DNA of 64,000 nucleotides from positions 186,001-250,000 of the forward strand of contig NZ_CP166679.1 in assembly GCF_041320605.1 (NCBI RefSeq), in the 5' to 3' direction. The notes under the pieces were generated by a model. It saw nothing but the letters and a program-made list of their open reading frames with translations. It had not been told where the DNA came from and made no database searches. The position numbers and the translations under genes were made by a program. Source of the DNA: Arenibacter antarcticus (GTDB lineage Bacteria; Bacteroidota; Bacteroidia; Flavobacteriales; Flavobacteriaceae). Positions 48,150 through 57,009 of the stretch are shown piece by piece. Numbering within the stretch: position 1 is the stretch's first letter; each line of letters starts with the position of its first letter.

Positions 48150-48893
48150 ATGATCAAGATCTCCCAACTTTCCAAAAAATATAAAAATGCCGATAATTAT
48201 TCGGTATACCAACTGGATCTCAATATTGGGGACGGGGAAATATTTGGACTCTTGGGACCCAATGGAGCTGGAAAAACAACCTTGATATCCATGTTGAGCT
48301 CCCTGATAAAACCCAGCTCCGGAAGCTTTACCATAAATGGACTAACCTATCAAAAAAATCAAAAGAAGTTAAAGCAACTTATTGGAATCGTCCCCCAAGA
48401 ATACGCCCTCTACCCTACCCTAACCGCCTATGAAAATTTACATTATTTGGGGAGCATGTATGGACTACACGGCAAAATACTAAAGGAAAAAATAGAGTTA
48501 CAATTACAGACCTTAGGATTGGAGAAATTTGCCCATAAACGGGTGGAGACCTTTTCGGGAGGAATGAAAAGGAGGGTTAATCTTATGGCTAGCATTTTAC
48601 ACGAACCCAAAGTATTGTTCTTGGACGAACCTACTGTTGGAGTAGACGTGCAATCGAAAAACGTAATTATCCAATATTTAAAACAATTGAACGAACAAGG
48701 AACTACTATTGTATACACTTCCCATCATCTAAATGAAGCAGAAACCTTCTGTACAAAAGTAGCCATTATCGATAAGGGCGAAATTGTGGTAAAGGGAACG
48801 CCAAAAGAGCTTGTTATGCACTATAGGGACGCACATAATCTGGAAGATGTTTTTTTGACGTTAACGGGGAAAAAACTTAGAGATCATGCATAA
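48150..48893 (+). CDS. ABC transporter ATP-binding protein (DrrA-like)
   Basis: The 247-residue ATPase has the Walker A motif GPNGAGKTT, the Q-loop VPQEYALYP, the signature FSGGMKRRV, Walker B with the catalytic glutamate in VLFLDEPTVGVD, and the switch histidine in YTSHHLNEAE. It powers the permease encoded immediately downstream, with which it overlaps by 8 bp. Exporters of this ABC-2 type commonly move lipophilic molecules such as antibiotics or pigment precursors. It lies 7 bp after the BtrH-like gene. Confidence 0.95.
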   Translation: MIKISQLSKKYKNADNYSVYQLDLNIGDGEIFGLLGPNGAGKTTLISMLSSLIKPSSGSFTINGLTYQKNQKKLKQLIGIVPQEYALYPTLTAYENLHYLGSMYGLHGKILKEKIELQLQTLGLEKFAHKRVETFSGGMKRRVNLMASILHEPKVLFLDEPTVGVDVQSKNVIIQYLKQLNEQGTTIVYTSHHLNEAETFCTKVAIIDKGEIVVKGTPKELVMHYRDAHNLEDVFLTLTGKKLRDHA

Positions 48894-50154
48894 ACTCTGG
48901 GCCTCAACATATAAGGAAGCATTGTTGTTGTCTAGGGATATAGGTGGCTTGGCCATCCTATTTATTATGCCGTTAATCTTAGTGGTGACAATAACCTTGA
49001 TACAGGACAGTACCTTCAGATCAATCAACGACACCAAGATTCCAATACTTTGGGTAGATCATGACCAAGCTGAGGTATCCAAAAATATCTACCAAGGCCT
49101 AGACCAGTCCAATTCATTTACCATAATTAAGAAAACATCGGAATTAGAGGCCAAGGAACTGGTGTTTTTAGGAAAATATCAATTAGCGATAATAATTCCA
49201 CCACAACTTACTGTGGAACTGGAAAACAAGGTGAACAATAATGTAGTGGGCATGCTCTCTAAGTTTGGTCTGGAAGGGGAAACTCCAAAAGCATTGAAGG
49301 AGGGCGTAGAAAAAAAGGAGGTTATTCTCTACTTTGACCCAGCTACACAAATGGCCTTTAAAAATAGTATTAAAAATGGGATCGATAAGATGATCTTTAA
49401 AATAGAGACACAGACCATTTACAAAGCTTTCCAGAGTCAAGTATCTGACGATCCTTCAGAAGGGATCTTTGATACCGAAAGTTTTATCACATTTAAGGAG
49501 GTGATGCCCAATATTGGAGAGAAGGAAATTAAACCCAACTCGGTTCAGCACAACGTTCCGGCATGGACCCTTTTCGCTATTTTCTTTATCATTGTTCCCT
49601 TGTCCATTAATATGGTAAAGGAAAAAACCCAAGGCACTTTTGTACGACTTAGGACCAATCCGGTTTCTTATCTTACCGTATTGGGTGGAAAAACCTTGGT
49701 CTACCTAACGGTATGTTTAATTCAATTTGCACTTATGCTCTGTATTGGGGTGTATTTTTTCCCATCAATCGGACTTCCTAGCCTAGAGGTTAGCGGTAAA
49801 CTCCCACTTTTATTCTTAGTAGCTATTTTTGCTGGTCTGGCCGCAATTGGGCTTGGTCTTCTGTTGGGAACCATAGCTAAGACCCAAGAACAATCGGCTC
49901 CCTTTGGCGCCACTTTTGTGGTTATCTTGGCTGCCATGGGCGGAGTTTGGGTACCCGTGTTTATTATGCCGAGCTTTATGCAGCTACTCTCTAATTTATC
50001 TCCCATGAATTGGGGCTTAAATGCATTCTATGATGTATTTTTAAGAAATGTGGGTTTGGTAGGAGTATTGCCAGAAATATTGTTGTTATTTATATTTTTT
50101 ATCACCACCACTACAATTTCTATTCTATATAATGAGCGAAAAAATGTCGTCTGA
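48886..50154 (+). CDS. ABC-2 type transporter permease
   Basis: The 422-residue permease has an N-terminal membrane helix (about residues 20-42), a long extracytoplasmic domain (about 45-220) and five C-terminal helices (from PAWTLFAIFFIIVPLSINMV onward). This is the arrangement of the ABC2_membrane_3 family. The cytoplasmic VKEKTQGTFVRLRTNPVSYL coupling helix is typical. With the preceding ATPase it should export a lipophilic pigment intermediate or product across the inner membrane. The cargo is unproven. Confidence 0.9.
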   Translation: MHKLWASTYKEALLLSRDIGGLAILFIMPLILVVTITLIQDSTFRSINDTKIPILWVDHDQAEVSKNIYQGLDQSNSFTIIKKTSELEAKELVFLGKYQLAIIIPPQLTVELENKVNNNVVGMLSKFGLEGETPKALKEGVEKKEVILYFDPATQMAFKNSIKNGIDKMIFKIETQTIYKAFQSQVSDDPSEGIFDTESFITFKEVMPNIGEKEIKPNSVQHNVPAWTLFAIFFIIVPLSINMVKEKTQGTFVRLRTNPVSYLTVLGGKTLVYLTVCLIQFALMLCIGVYFFPSIGLPSLEVSGKLPLLFLVAIFAGLAAIGLGLLLGTIAKTQEQSAPFGATFVVILAAMGGVWVPVFIMPSFMQLLSNLSPMNWGLNAFYDVFLRNVGLVGVLPEILLLFIFFITTTTISILYNERKNVV

Positions 50155-50581
50155 AATAAAAATGGAAATCAGTTTTACCAGTGAAATCCGGGTCCGCTTT
50201 GCGGAAACAGATCCTTTGGGAATAGTATGGCACGGAAATTACATCCAATATTTTGAGGATGGCAGAGAAGCCTTTGGGCGCCATCATGGTATTTCCTATC
50301 TGGACCATAAGGCCAATGGGTACACCACCCCTATCGTAAAATCCGTATGTGAGCACAAACTCCCCTTAAGCTATGGGGACATCGCCACTATTAAGACTAT
50401 TTTTATTGATTCTCCTGCAGCAAAGATGATCTTTAAATACGAAATTTATAATCCAAAAAATAAATTGGTCTGTACAGGTGAAACCATTCAGGTCTTTGTA
50501 GAAGATCAGGGTTCCCTATCGTTGACCATGCCCGAGTTTTTTTTGGATTGGAAACGAAAAGTTGGATTGCTGCATGAATAA
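50132..50581 (+). CDS. 4HBT-family acyl-CoA/acyl-ACP thioesterase (YbgC-like)
   Basis: This 149-residue hotdog-fold thioesterase has the 4HBT signature IRVRFAETDPLGIVWHGNYIQYFEDGREAF, including the catalytic aspartate of the D-x-x-G-I-V-(W/Y)-H motif. It may release an acyl chain from its carrier protein, or edit misprimed carriers, in the pigment pathway. The start at 50132 overlaps the permease by 23 bp. Later ATGs at 50144 and 50162 are possible and would reduce the overlap. The following ketosynthase gene overlaps its stop codon. Confidence 0.85.
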   Translation: MSEKMSSEIKMEISFTSEIRVRFAETDPLGIVWHGNYIQYFEDGREAFGRHHGISYLDHKANGYTTPIVKSVCEHKLPLSYGDIATIKTIFIDSPAAKMIFKYEIYNPKNKLVCTGETIQVFVEDQGSLSLTMPEFFLDWKRKVGLLHE

Positions 50582-51722
50582 TACCTACCTCTCATATAAC
50601 AATATTGTTTCTTCCCTTGGTTTTGATAGCCCTACGGTTATAGAAAAGATTCGGAATGGCGAATCCGGATTAAAACTAGTAGCGGATACCTCCATTTTTC
50701 CAACTCCTTTCTGTTCTTCCTTAATCAATACCGAGCGTTTGGAGAATAAATTTGCCAATTTGGGAAATATAGAGGAGTACACCCGATTGGAACAAATGTT
50801 GATTATTTCTTTGGAGGCTACCCTAAAAGCTTCCAAGATAAAATTAACCGATAGGGTCGGTTTAATCATATCTACCACCAAAGGAAATATAGATACCCTT
50901 GATCCCTCCCACCCTATGCCCGAAGAGCGGGCCTATTTAGGGACCTTGGGACATATTGTAAAAAGTTATTTTGGATTTAAAACGGAACCCATTGTCCTAT
51001 CCAATGCTTGTGTATCTGGCTTATTAGCCATATCTGTGGCCAAGCGATTTATTGCCCAAGGCACTTTTGATCACGTTTTTATTGTTGGAGGCGATGTAGT
51101 GACTCCATTTATTCTTTCGGGATTTAACTCGTTTCAGGCATTGAGCCCACAGCCTTGCAAACCCTATTGCAAACAGCGATCGGGAATCAATATTGGGGAA
51201 GTGGCGGCTAGTGTACTGGTAACAAAAGAAAAAGAAAATTTAGCTCCCGAGGCCGTTGCAATTTTAGGAGAAGGTACCTGCAACGATGCCAATCATATTT
51301 CTGGTCCGTCCAGAACGGGGGAAGGACTATACCGAAGTATTGGTTCCGCATTTAAGGAAGCAGGGGTATCCGCAGTCGATATCGATTATATCTCCGCTCA
51401 TGGAACGGCTACTATTTTTAACGATGAGATGGAGGCCATTACCCTAAACAGGCTTCAATTGGAAAAAACCCCATTAAATAGCCTCAAAGGATATTTTGGA
51501 CACACTTTGGGTGCTTCGGGCCTCTTGGAGACCATAGTAGGGATGCATTCCCTTTACAACAACACGCTATACTCTACCCTGGGATTCAGCGAATTAGGAG
51601 TATCTCAACCAATCAATGTAATTACAAAATCGACCCCTAAGAAATTGGCCATCTTTTTAAAGACAGCCTCGGGTTTTGGAGGATGTAATACCGCTGCGGT
51701 ATTTAAAAAAGTAACACCATGA
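50574..51722 (+). CDS. Beta-ketoacyl-ACP synthase (KAS type), catalytically complete
   Basis: The protein is about 382 residues with the full triad: C146 in NACVSG, H276 in SAHGTATI and H310 in GYFGHTLGASG. It extends ACP-bound chains. The ATG at 50574 lies inside the end of the thioesterase gene and overlaps it by 8 bp. The stop overlaps the start of the next gene (ATGA), which encodes a Cys-less partner-like protein, so the two proteins are probably made together as a ketosynthase and chain-length-factor-like pair. Confidence 0.9.
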   Translation: MNNTYLSYNNIVSSLGFDSPTVIEKIRNGESGLKLVADTSIFPTPFCSSLINTERLENKFANLGNIEEYTRLEQMLIISLEATLKASKIKLTDRVGLIISTTKGNIDTLDPSHPMPEERAYLGTLGHIVKSYFGFKTEPIVLSNACVSGLLAISVAKRFIAQGTFDHVFIVGGDVVTPFILSGFNSFQALSPQPCKPYCKQRSGINIGEVAASVLVTKEKENLAPEAVAILGEGTCNDANHISGPSRTGEGLYRSIGSAFKEAGVSAVDIDYISAHGTATIFNDEMEAITLNRLQLEKTPLNSLKGYFGHTLGASGLLETIVGMHSLYNNTLYSTLGFSELGVSQPINVITKSTPKKLAIFLKTASGFGGCNTAAVFKKVTP

Positions 51723-52342
51723 AGCGACAACTACTAAAAATAAAGGCCTATGCCAGCATAGCCAATAATAGGGTGTCTCTTAACGATGGAATAGTATTCA
51801 GTGAGGAAAAAAATGACTTATCCGCTTTTTTAAAACAGGCCTACAAAAGCTTGGATACCAATTATTCTAAGTTTTTTAAAATGGACGCATTGAGTAAGTT
51901 AGGGTTTCTAGCAGCTGATATTATCCTAAAAAGCACCCAGAAAGAACCAGATTTGGAACGTAATACCGCTTTAGTTTTCTCTAATAGCGCCTCCAGTCTT
52001 GATACGGATAGGAAACATCAAAAATCAATACAGGACAAGGATAATTATTTTCCCAGTCCAGCCGTTTTTGTCTACACCCTGCCCAATATATGTCTGGGGG
52101 AGATAAGTATTAAACATAAACTGTATTCTGAAAATAGTTTTTTTATCTTTAACCACATTAATACTGGGTATTTATTTGACTATGCAAATAATTTAATACT
52201 ATCCAACAAAGCAGATGAAGTGCTTTGCGGTTGGGTAAACTGCGATGGGGAAGATTACGAGGCATTTGTATACCTAGTTTCCACTGAAGGCACTATACCA
52301 CATACTAAGGAAGAAATTTTAAAACTCTACAACATCAAATGA
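51719..52342 (+). CDS. Truncated ketosynthase-like protein without the active-site Cys
   Basis: This 207-residue protein resembles the N-terminal half of a beta-ketoacyl synthase (MDALSKLGFLAADIILKS, NTALVFSNSASSLDTD, FVYTLPNICLGEISIKH). It ends where the second half of the thiolase fold should begin, and the nucleophile position seems to be in FNHINTGYLFDYA, with no cysteine. It overlaps both neighbours by 4 bp (ATGA), so it is intact as a gene and not a decayed remnant. It may be a regulatory or chain-length subunit for the upstream ketosynthase. The assignment rests on a partial match. Confidence 0.65.
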   Translation: MKRQLLKIKAYASIANNRVSLNDGIVFSEEKNDLSAFLKQAYKSLDTNYSKFFKMDALSKLGFLAADIILKSTQKEPDLERNTALVFSNSASSLDTDRKHQKSIQDKDNYFPSPAVFVYTLPNICLGEISIKHKLYSENSFFIFNHINTGYLFDYANNLILSNKADEVLCGWVNCDGEDYEAFVYLVSTEGTIPHTKEEILKLYNIK

Positions 52343-52596
52343 GCGAATTAAAACAAGAACTGAAGGAAAAGATTATAACGCAATTGAACTTAGAAGACAT
52401 TGCAATTGAGGAAATAGCGGATAACGACCCACTTTTTGGTGATGGCCTAGGATTGGATTCCATAGATGCTTTAGAACTTATCGTGATGCTGGACAAAGAT
52501 TACGGCATTAAATTGACCGATCCTAAGGAAGGTAAAAAGATATTCGAATCCATTGAGATAATGGCTGCCTATATTTCTGAACATCGTAGCAAATAA
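52339..52596 (+). CDS. Acyl carrier protein (second)
   Basis: This 85-residue carrier protein has the attachment serine in GLGLDSIDALELIVMLDK. It is very acidic and has the expected four-helix pattern. The start overlaps the preceding gene's stop by 4 bp. It probably serves the two ketosynthase pairs on either side. This DSI-type carrier differs from the DSL-type one at 42423, so each may be dedicated to a different chain. An 82-bp gap separates it from the next ketosynthase gene. Confidence 0.95.
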   Translation: MSELKQELKEKIITQLNLEDIAIEEIADNDPLFGDGLGLDSIDALELIVMLDKDYGIKLTDPKEGKKIFESIEIMAAYISEHRSK

Positions 52597-52678
52597 ACCT
52601 ACCCCATTAGAATGAACCTTACCATGCCCAATCCATAAAATCAACAGGAATAGGGAAAGGTAACCTAACAAAACTCAT

Positions 52679-53881
52679 ATGTCAAAAGGAGTAGCCATTA
52701 CGGGAATGGGTATCATTTCCGCCATTGGGAACAATGTTGTGGAGAATTACAATTCGCTAATTGAGGGGAGAAAAGGAATTTCGAGGGTTTCCAAAATAGA
52801 AACGATTCTCCAGGATAGTATTATGGTGGGTGAAATAGATTACACTAACCAGGAGTTGGAGCAACTTTTGGGATTAGATCCAAGTAACAACTATTCCAGG
52901 ACTGCTCTTTTGGGTGCTGTTGCGGCTAGGGAGGCTTTCCAAGATGCCAACATTTCCGATGATGACACCTATAAAACTGGATTGGTTTCCGCTACCAGTG
53001 TTGGTGGGATGGATATGACCGAAAAATATTATTACGATTATCTGGAAAGCGACGAGCACAGAAAATACATAGAGGGTCATCACGCTGGGGATTCCACACA
53101 AAAAATCGCCTCACTATTGGGTATCGATCAAAGTTTGGTCACTACAATAAGTACCGCCTGCTCCTCGGCCGCCAATGCAATAATGTTTGGTGCCCGATTG
53201 ATAAAAACGGGAAAGTTAGACCGAGTTATAGTTGGTGGAACCGATTGTTTATCCAAATTCACCATTAACGGTTTTAATACCCTGATGATTTTGTCGGACA
53301 CTTATAGCACTCCTTTTGATGAAGATAGAAAAGGACTAAATTTAGGGGAGGCAGCGGCTTTTTTAGTGTTGGAATCGGAAGAGGTGGTAAAAAAGGAAAA
53401 CAAAAAAGTATTGGGTTATGTCTTGGGATATGGCAACGCAAATGATGCCTTCCACCAAACGGCCTCCTCGGAAAATGGCGATGGTGCAACTCTTTCCATG
53501 CAAAAGGCACTTGAGGTAGCCGGTTTAGACCCCAAGGATATAGATTATATTAATGCTCATGGCACTGCCACCGGCAATAACGACCTATCAGAAGGAAGGG
53601 CCATTATAAGGGTCTTTGGCGACAAGGTGCCCGAATTTAGTTCCACAAAAGCCTATACGGGCCATACCTTGGCGGCAGCTGGTGCTATTGAAGCCGTTTT
53701 TTCCATTCTTGCTTTACAGAATAACGTAATTTACCCCAATTTAAATTTTAAAACTCCCATGAAAGAGTTTACGCTGATCCCGGAAACAACCTTAAAAGAA
53801 AAGGATCTTAATACAGTTCTTTCCAATTCATTAGGATTTGGTGGGAATTGCTCCACCATAATATTTTCAAATCGGCCTTAA
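52679..53881 (+). CDS. Beta-ketoacyl-ACP synthase II-like, ApeO-type
   Basis: The 400-residue ketosynthase has an intact triad: C161 in TACSSA, H294 in NAHGTATG and H329 in YTGHTLAAAG. It resembles the KS of aryl polyene systems, which works with a chain-length factor. The gene 80 bp downstream encodes just such a Cys-less homologue, so the pair likely builds the polyene. It is the third catalytically complete ketosynthase of this type in the cluster. Confidence 0.9.
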   Translation: MSKGVAITGMGIISAIGNNVVENYNSLIEGRKGISRVSKIETILQDSIMVGEIDYTNQELEQLLGLDPSNNYSRTALLGAVAAREAFQDANISDDDTYKTGLVSATSVGGMDMTEKYYYDYLESDEHRKYIEGHHAGDSTQKIASLLGIDQSLVTTISTACSSAANAIMFGARLIKTGKLDRVIVGGTDCLSKFTINGFNTLMILSDTYSTPFDEDRKGLNLGEAAAFLVLESEEVVKKENKKVLGYVLGYGNANDAFHQTASSENGDGATLSMQKALEVAGLDPKDIDYINAHGTATGNNDLSEGRAIIRVFGDKVPEFSSTKAYTGHTLAAAGAIEAVFSILALQNNVIYPNLNFKTPMKEFTLIPETTLKEKDLNTVLSNSLGFGGNCSTIIFSNRP

Positions 53882-53961
53882 TTGGATAGTATTATATTTA
53901 CAAGTATATACTTTCAGGATTTTATCAGATTTCACACCTAAAATCGGTATTTTAACACAGC

Positions 53962-55026
53962 ATGCAAAAAGTCTATATTAACGGTATCGGGTCCATATCT
54001 GCCCAAAAAACATTCGACAATAAGGAGTTCTTGGAGGAAATTACCCCCTATCATGACCATGTTATTGCTGCTGTAGAGCCCAATTACAAGGATTATATTC
54101 CACCTGCAGCCGCAAGAAGAATGGCCAAGGGAATAAAAATGGGTGTTGTGGCTGCACAAATAGCTATGGACGAGGCAGGTCTAGATAAGGTAGATGCTAT
54201 TATTACCGGGACAGGAATGGGGTGCGTACGGGATTCAGAGAAATTTGTATCCGCAATTTTAGACAATAAAGAACAGTTCCTTACCCCTACCTCCTTTATA
54301 CAATCTACCCACAATACGGTAGCCGGACAAATTGCTTTGGGCATCAACTGCAAGGGCTACAATTTCACCTATGTGCATAGCAGCATTTCTTTTGAATCAG
54401 CCTTGTTAGATGCCTTAATGCAGCTACAGGCCCAAGAAGCTGAAACTATTTTGATTGGAGGGGTGGACGAATCTGGAAAACACACCAATGCTATCCACCA
54501 CCTGATAAAGCATATAAAACAGGAAAAAGTGGATTTTTCCAAATTGTTGGAATCCAAGACCGAAGGCTCCGTTTTTGGGGAAGGTGCCAATTTTTTCGCA
54601 TTGTCCAATAGCAAACAAAGGAATAGCTATGCCCAGGTTTTGGATGTACGAACCTTTAATACGTTACCAAAATCCCAGCTTGTAGAAAAGCTCATGGAAT
54701 TCCTATTGGATAACAAACTGCAACTAGATGATATAGATATTGTTATTTGTGGCCATAATGGAGATGTTACCTATGACCAATATTACCGGGAATTAACCTC
54801 ATCGGCTTTTAAAAATACCCAACAGGCATATTACAAACATCTCAGCGGGGAGTTTAATACTGCATCGGCATTCGGATTTTGGTTGGCGGCCAAAATTATT
54901 AAGTCCCAACATATCCCGGAAATAATCACCTTAAATAGAGTTAAAGACACCGGCTTTAAAACGGTATTGCTCTACAACCAATACCGTGGAGAAAACCATA
55001 GTTTTACCCTGCTATGCAAATGCTAA
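53962..55026 (+). CDS. Chain-length-factor-like ketosynthase homologue (ApeC-type), Cys replaced by His
   Basis: The 354-residue protein has the ketosynthase fold (GTGMGCVRDSEKFVSAIL, then STHNTVAGQIALG). The nucleophile position reads Y-V-H-S-S: histidine 139 stands where active ketosynthases have cysteine. The later NAHGTAT and GHT blocks are replaced by CGHNGDVTYD and YKHLSGEFNTASAFG. This is typical of non-catalytic chain-length factors that dimerise with a ketosynthase and set the chain length. The ketosynthase encoded upstream is its likely partner. The stop overlaps the next gene by 13 bp. Confidence 0.8.
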   Translation: MQKVYINGIGSISAQKTFDNKEFLEEITPYHDHVIAAVEPNYKDYIPPAAARRMAKGIKMGVVAAQIAMDEAGLDKVDAIITGTGMGCVRDSEKFVSAILDNKEQFLTPTSFIQSTHNTVAGQIALGINCKGYNFTYVHSSISFESALLDALMQLQAQEAETILIGGVDESGKHTNAIHHLIKHIKQEKVDFSKLLESKTEGSVFGEGANFFALSNSKQRNSYAQVLDVRTFNTLPKSQLVEKLMEFLLDNKLQLDDIDIVICGHNGDVTYDQYYRELTSSAFKNTQQAYYKHLSGEFNTASAFGFWLAAKIIKSQHIPEIITLNRVKDTGFKTVLLYNQYRGENHSFTLLCKC

Positions 55027-55796
55027 GATTTAAGACCATAAACTTAATTTTTGGGATTGTTTTGATCCTAATAGTGTTGTTGGACTATTTTTTTAATTTG
55101 TCTAGCTGGATATATGGACTGATGGGCGTTTTATGGATCACTTTAACCACTGTAGGCGCTTTCCATATTCGCTGGAACTACCATCTGAAAGCAATCCATC
55201 AAAACAAGGGGATTAAAGACAATTGGGTAGCCATCACTTTTGATGATGGGCCACATCCAGAATTTACACCCAAAATTTTAAAGCTATTACAAATGCACGA
55301 TGCCAAAGCTACATTTTTCTGCGTAGGGAAACAGCTAGAACAAAATGGAGAGTTAACAGAAGAAATCGTGACCCAAGGGCATACCCTTGGGAACCACACC
55401 TATTCCCATGCCAATGACTTCGGATTCTTTGGCACTGAAAAAGTGATTACAGAACTTAAACAGACTAAGGAAATCATAAAAGCAATGACCGGTTTGGAAA
55501 CACGCTTATATAGGCCCGCTTTTGGAGTGACCAATCCCAATATTAAGAAAGCAGTCCACCATTTAAGTCTTCAGACCATAGGATGGAGCATTAGATCCCT
55601 AGACACCACCAACCTGTCTACAAAAAAAGTGCTGCACCGCATTACCAGAAAGCTAAATAAGGGCGATATTATCCTTTTACATGACACCAGTGAAAAGACG
55701 GTAGAAGTATTGGAACAGTTATTGCTATTTTTACAAAAAAACAATATGCGGTCGGTTACGGTAAATCAACTGCTAGACCTAGAAGCCTATGCGTAA
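55014..55796 (+). CDS. Polysaccharide deacetylase family (NodB) protein
   Basis: The 260-residue protein has two N-terminal membrane helices (about residues 9-25 and 32-50). A NodB catalytic domain follows with TFDDGPHPEF (75-84), which contains the catalytic aspartate pair, HTLGNHTYSH, which gives the metal-binding histidines, and LYRPAFG and LLHDTSE at the end. It should be a metal-dependent deacetylase facing the periplasm. Its job in a pigment cluster is unclear. The gene overlaps the chain-length-factor gene by 13 bp and the lolA-like gene by 8 bp, so it is firmly embedded in the operon. Confidence 0.85.
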   Translation: MQMLRFKTINLIFGIVLILIVLLDYFFNLSSWIYGLMGVLWITLTTVGAFHIRWNYHLKAIHQNKGIKDNWVAITFDDGPHPEFTPKILKLLQMHDAKATFFCVGKQLEQNGELTEEIVTQGHTLGNHTYSHANDFGFFGTEKVITELKQTKEIIKAMTGLETRLYRPAFGVTNPNIKKAVHHLSLQTIGWSIRSLDTTNLSTKKVLHRITRKLNKGDIILLHDTSEKTVEVLEQLLLFLQKNNMRSVTVNQLLDLEAYA

Positions 55797-56418
55797 TATC
55801 CTTTTTACAACCCTTCTTTTAGTTGGTTTATATTCCCTAAACGGGCAGGACTCACCTATGAACCAAGGAGAAATCGACAGCTTTAAATCCTTGGTTACCA
55901 GAACTTCCGAGGCCACCAATACGATCCAAAGTGAATTTGTACAATACAAGCATATGGATTTTCTTACCAACGATATCATTACCGAAGGCTCCATGGCATT
56001 CAAGACCCCTAATAAGGTGAAATGGGAGTATACCAAACCCTTCAAATACAGTGTGATTTTTATGGAGGATCAGCTGCTGATCAATGACGGGGGCACCAAA
56101 AGCAATGTTGACCTTGGAAACAGCACCTTATTTAAAAAACTGAACCAGTTGATTGTGAACAGTGTAAAGGGCAATTTGTTTAACGACGCCGATTTTAAGA
56201 CTTCCTATTTCCATGATATGGACTACAATAAAGTTGTTTTTACCCCCAAGGATGAAAAAATAAAAAAATATATTGCCAGTTTTATATTGATATTCGACAA
56301 AGATCAAGGCTATGTTAAAGAGGTAAAGATGGTAGAACCTTCGAATGACTTTACCCGAATTGTCTTTAAAAACCGTATGATCAACAAACCCCTGGCCGAT
56401 GAGGTATTTAGTAATTAG
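55789..56418 (+). CDS. LolA-like outer-membrane lipoprotein carrier protein
   Basis: The 209-residue periplasmic protein has a signal peptide (LLVGLYSLNGQ) and the LolA/LolB-like half-barrel fold. Recognisable parts are IQSEFVQYKHMDFL, TEGSMAFKTPNKVKWEYTKPFKYSVIFMEDQLLIND and the late EVKMVEPSNDFTRIVFKN. LolA carries lipoproteins or lipids across the periplasm. LolA-like genes are frequent in aryl polyene and flexirubin clusters, where they probably help move the lipophilic pigment or its precursor to the outer membrane. This copy is likely dedicated to the cluster and distinct from the housekeeping lolA. Confidence 0.85.
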   Translation: MRNILFTTLLLVGLYSLNGQDSPMNQGEIDSFKSLVTRTSEATNTIQSEFVQYKHMDFLTNDIITEGSMAFKTPNKVKWEYTKPFKYSVIFMEDQLLINDGGTKSNVDLGNSTLFKKLNQLIVNSVKGNLFNDADFKTSYFHDMDYNKVVFTPKDEKIKKYIASFILIFDKDQGYVKEVKMVEPSNDFTRIVFKNRMINKPLADEVFSN

Positions 56419-57007
56419 CCTTGTTTTCCTATTATTTTCCTGCGGCTCCTATCCCAAGAAAAATGATTACAAAAAGGTGGAACGCCCCGCAGTAGAAATA
56501 ATCAATCCTTACTTCTCGGATATGGAGAAAGATTATATTTACAAGGCGAAAATTAATTTTCGCCAAAAATCTTTTGGGGGAATTTTTATAGTAAAGAAGT
56601 TGGAAAAGGACCACCACAGGGTTGTTTTCACCACCGAAATGGGAAACAAAATATTAGATTTCTCGTTTATTGGTAATCATGTTGAGGTAAATTATATTGT
56701 AGAGGAAATAAATAAGAAGATAGTGATGGACCTCCTAAAACAAGATTTTTTTGTAGTAATACACGAAACGCCCCGCATGCTCCAACAATTCTCAAAACCT
56801 GGGGACACTACCCTTTTGAAAACTGAATTCAACAAGAACACCTACTTTTATATATATCATGACAACCGCTTAAACAAGGTGATCCGTACAAAAAATGCTA
56901 AGGAAAAATCGGTCTATATATTTTCTCAAGTGGAGGATAATAGTGCAAATGAAATTGATATTACACATAAAAAGATTAAGTTGAATATCCATTTAAAATC
57001 TATCTAA
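56399..57007 (+). CDS. Small lipoprotein of the pigment cluster, LolB-like context
   Basis: The 202-residue protein has a lipoprotein signal peptide with lipobox LLFSC at about residues 11-15. The rest has beta-rich character (KAKINFRQKSFGGIFIVKKLEKDHHRVVFTTEMGNKILDFSFIGNHVEVNYIVEEINKKIVMDLL). It overlaps the lolA-like gene by 20 bp. By position it could be an outer-membrane acceptor, as LolB is for LolA, but no specific family was recognised. The message probably continues into the disrupted gene and the dehydratase downstream. Confidence 0.75.
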   Translation: MRYLVISLVFLLFSCGSYPKKNDYKKVERPAVEIINPYFSDMEKDYIYKAKINFRQKSFGGIFIVKKLEKDHHRVVFTTEMGNKILDFSFIGNHVEVNYIVEEINKKIVMDLLKQDFFVVIHETPRMLQQFSKPGDTTLLKTEFNKNTYFYIYHDNRLNKVIRTKNAKEKSVYIFSQVEDNSANEIDITHKKIKLNIHLKSI

Positions 57008-57009
57008 GG

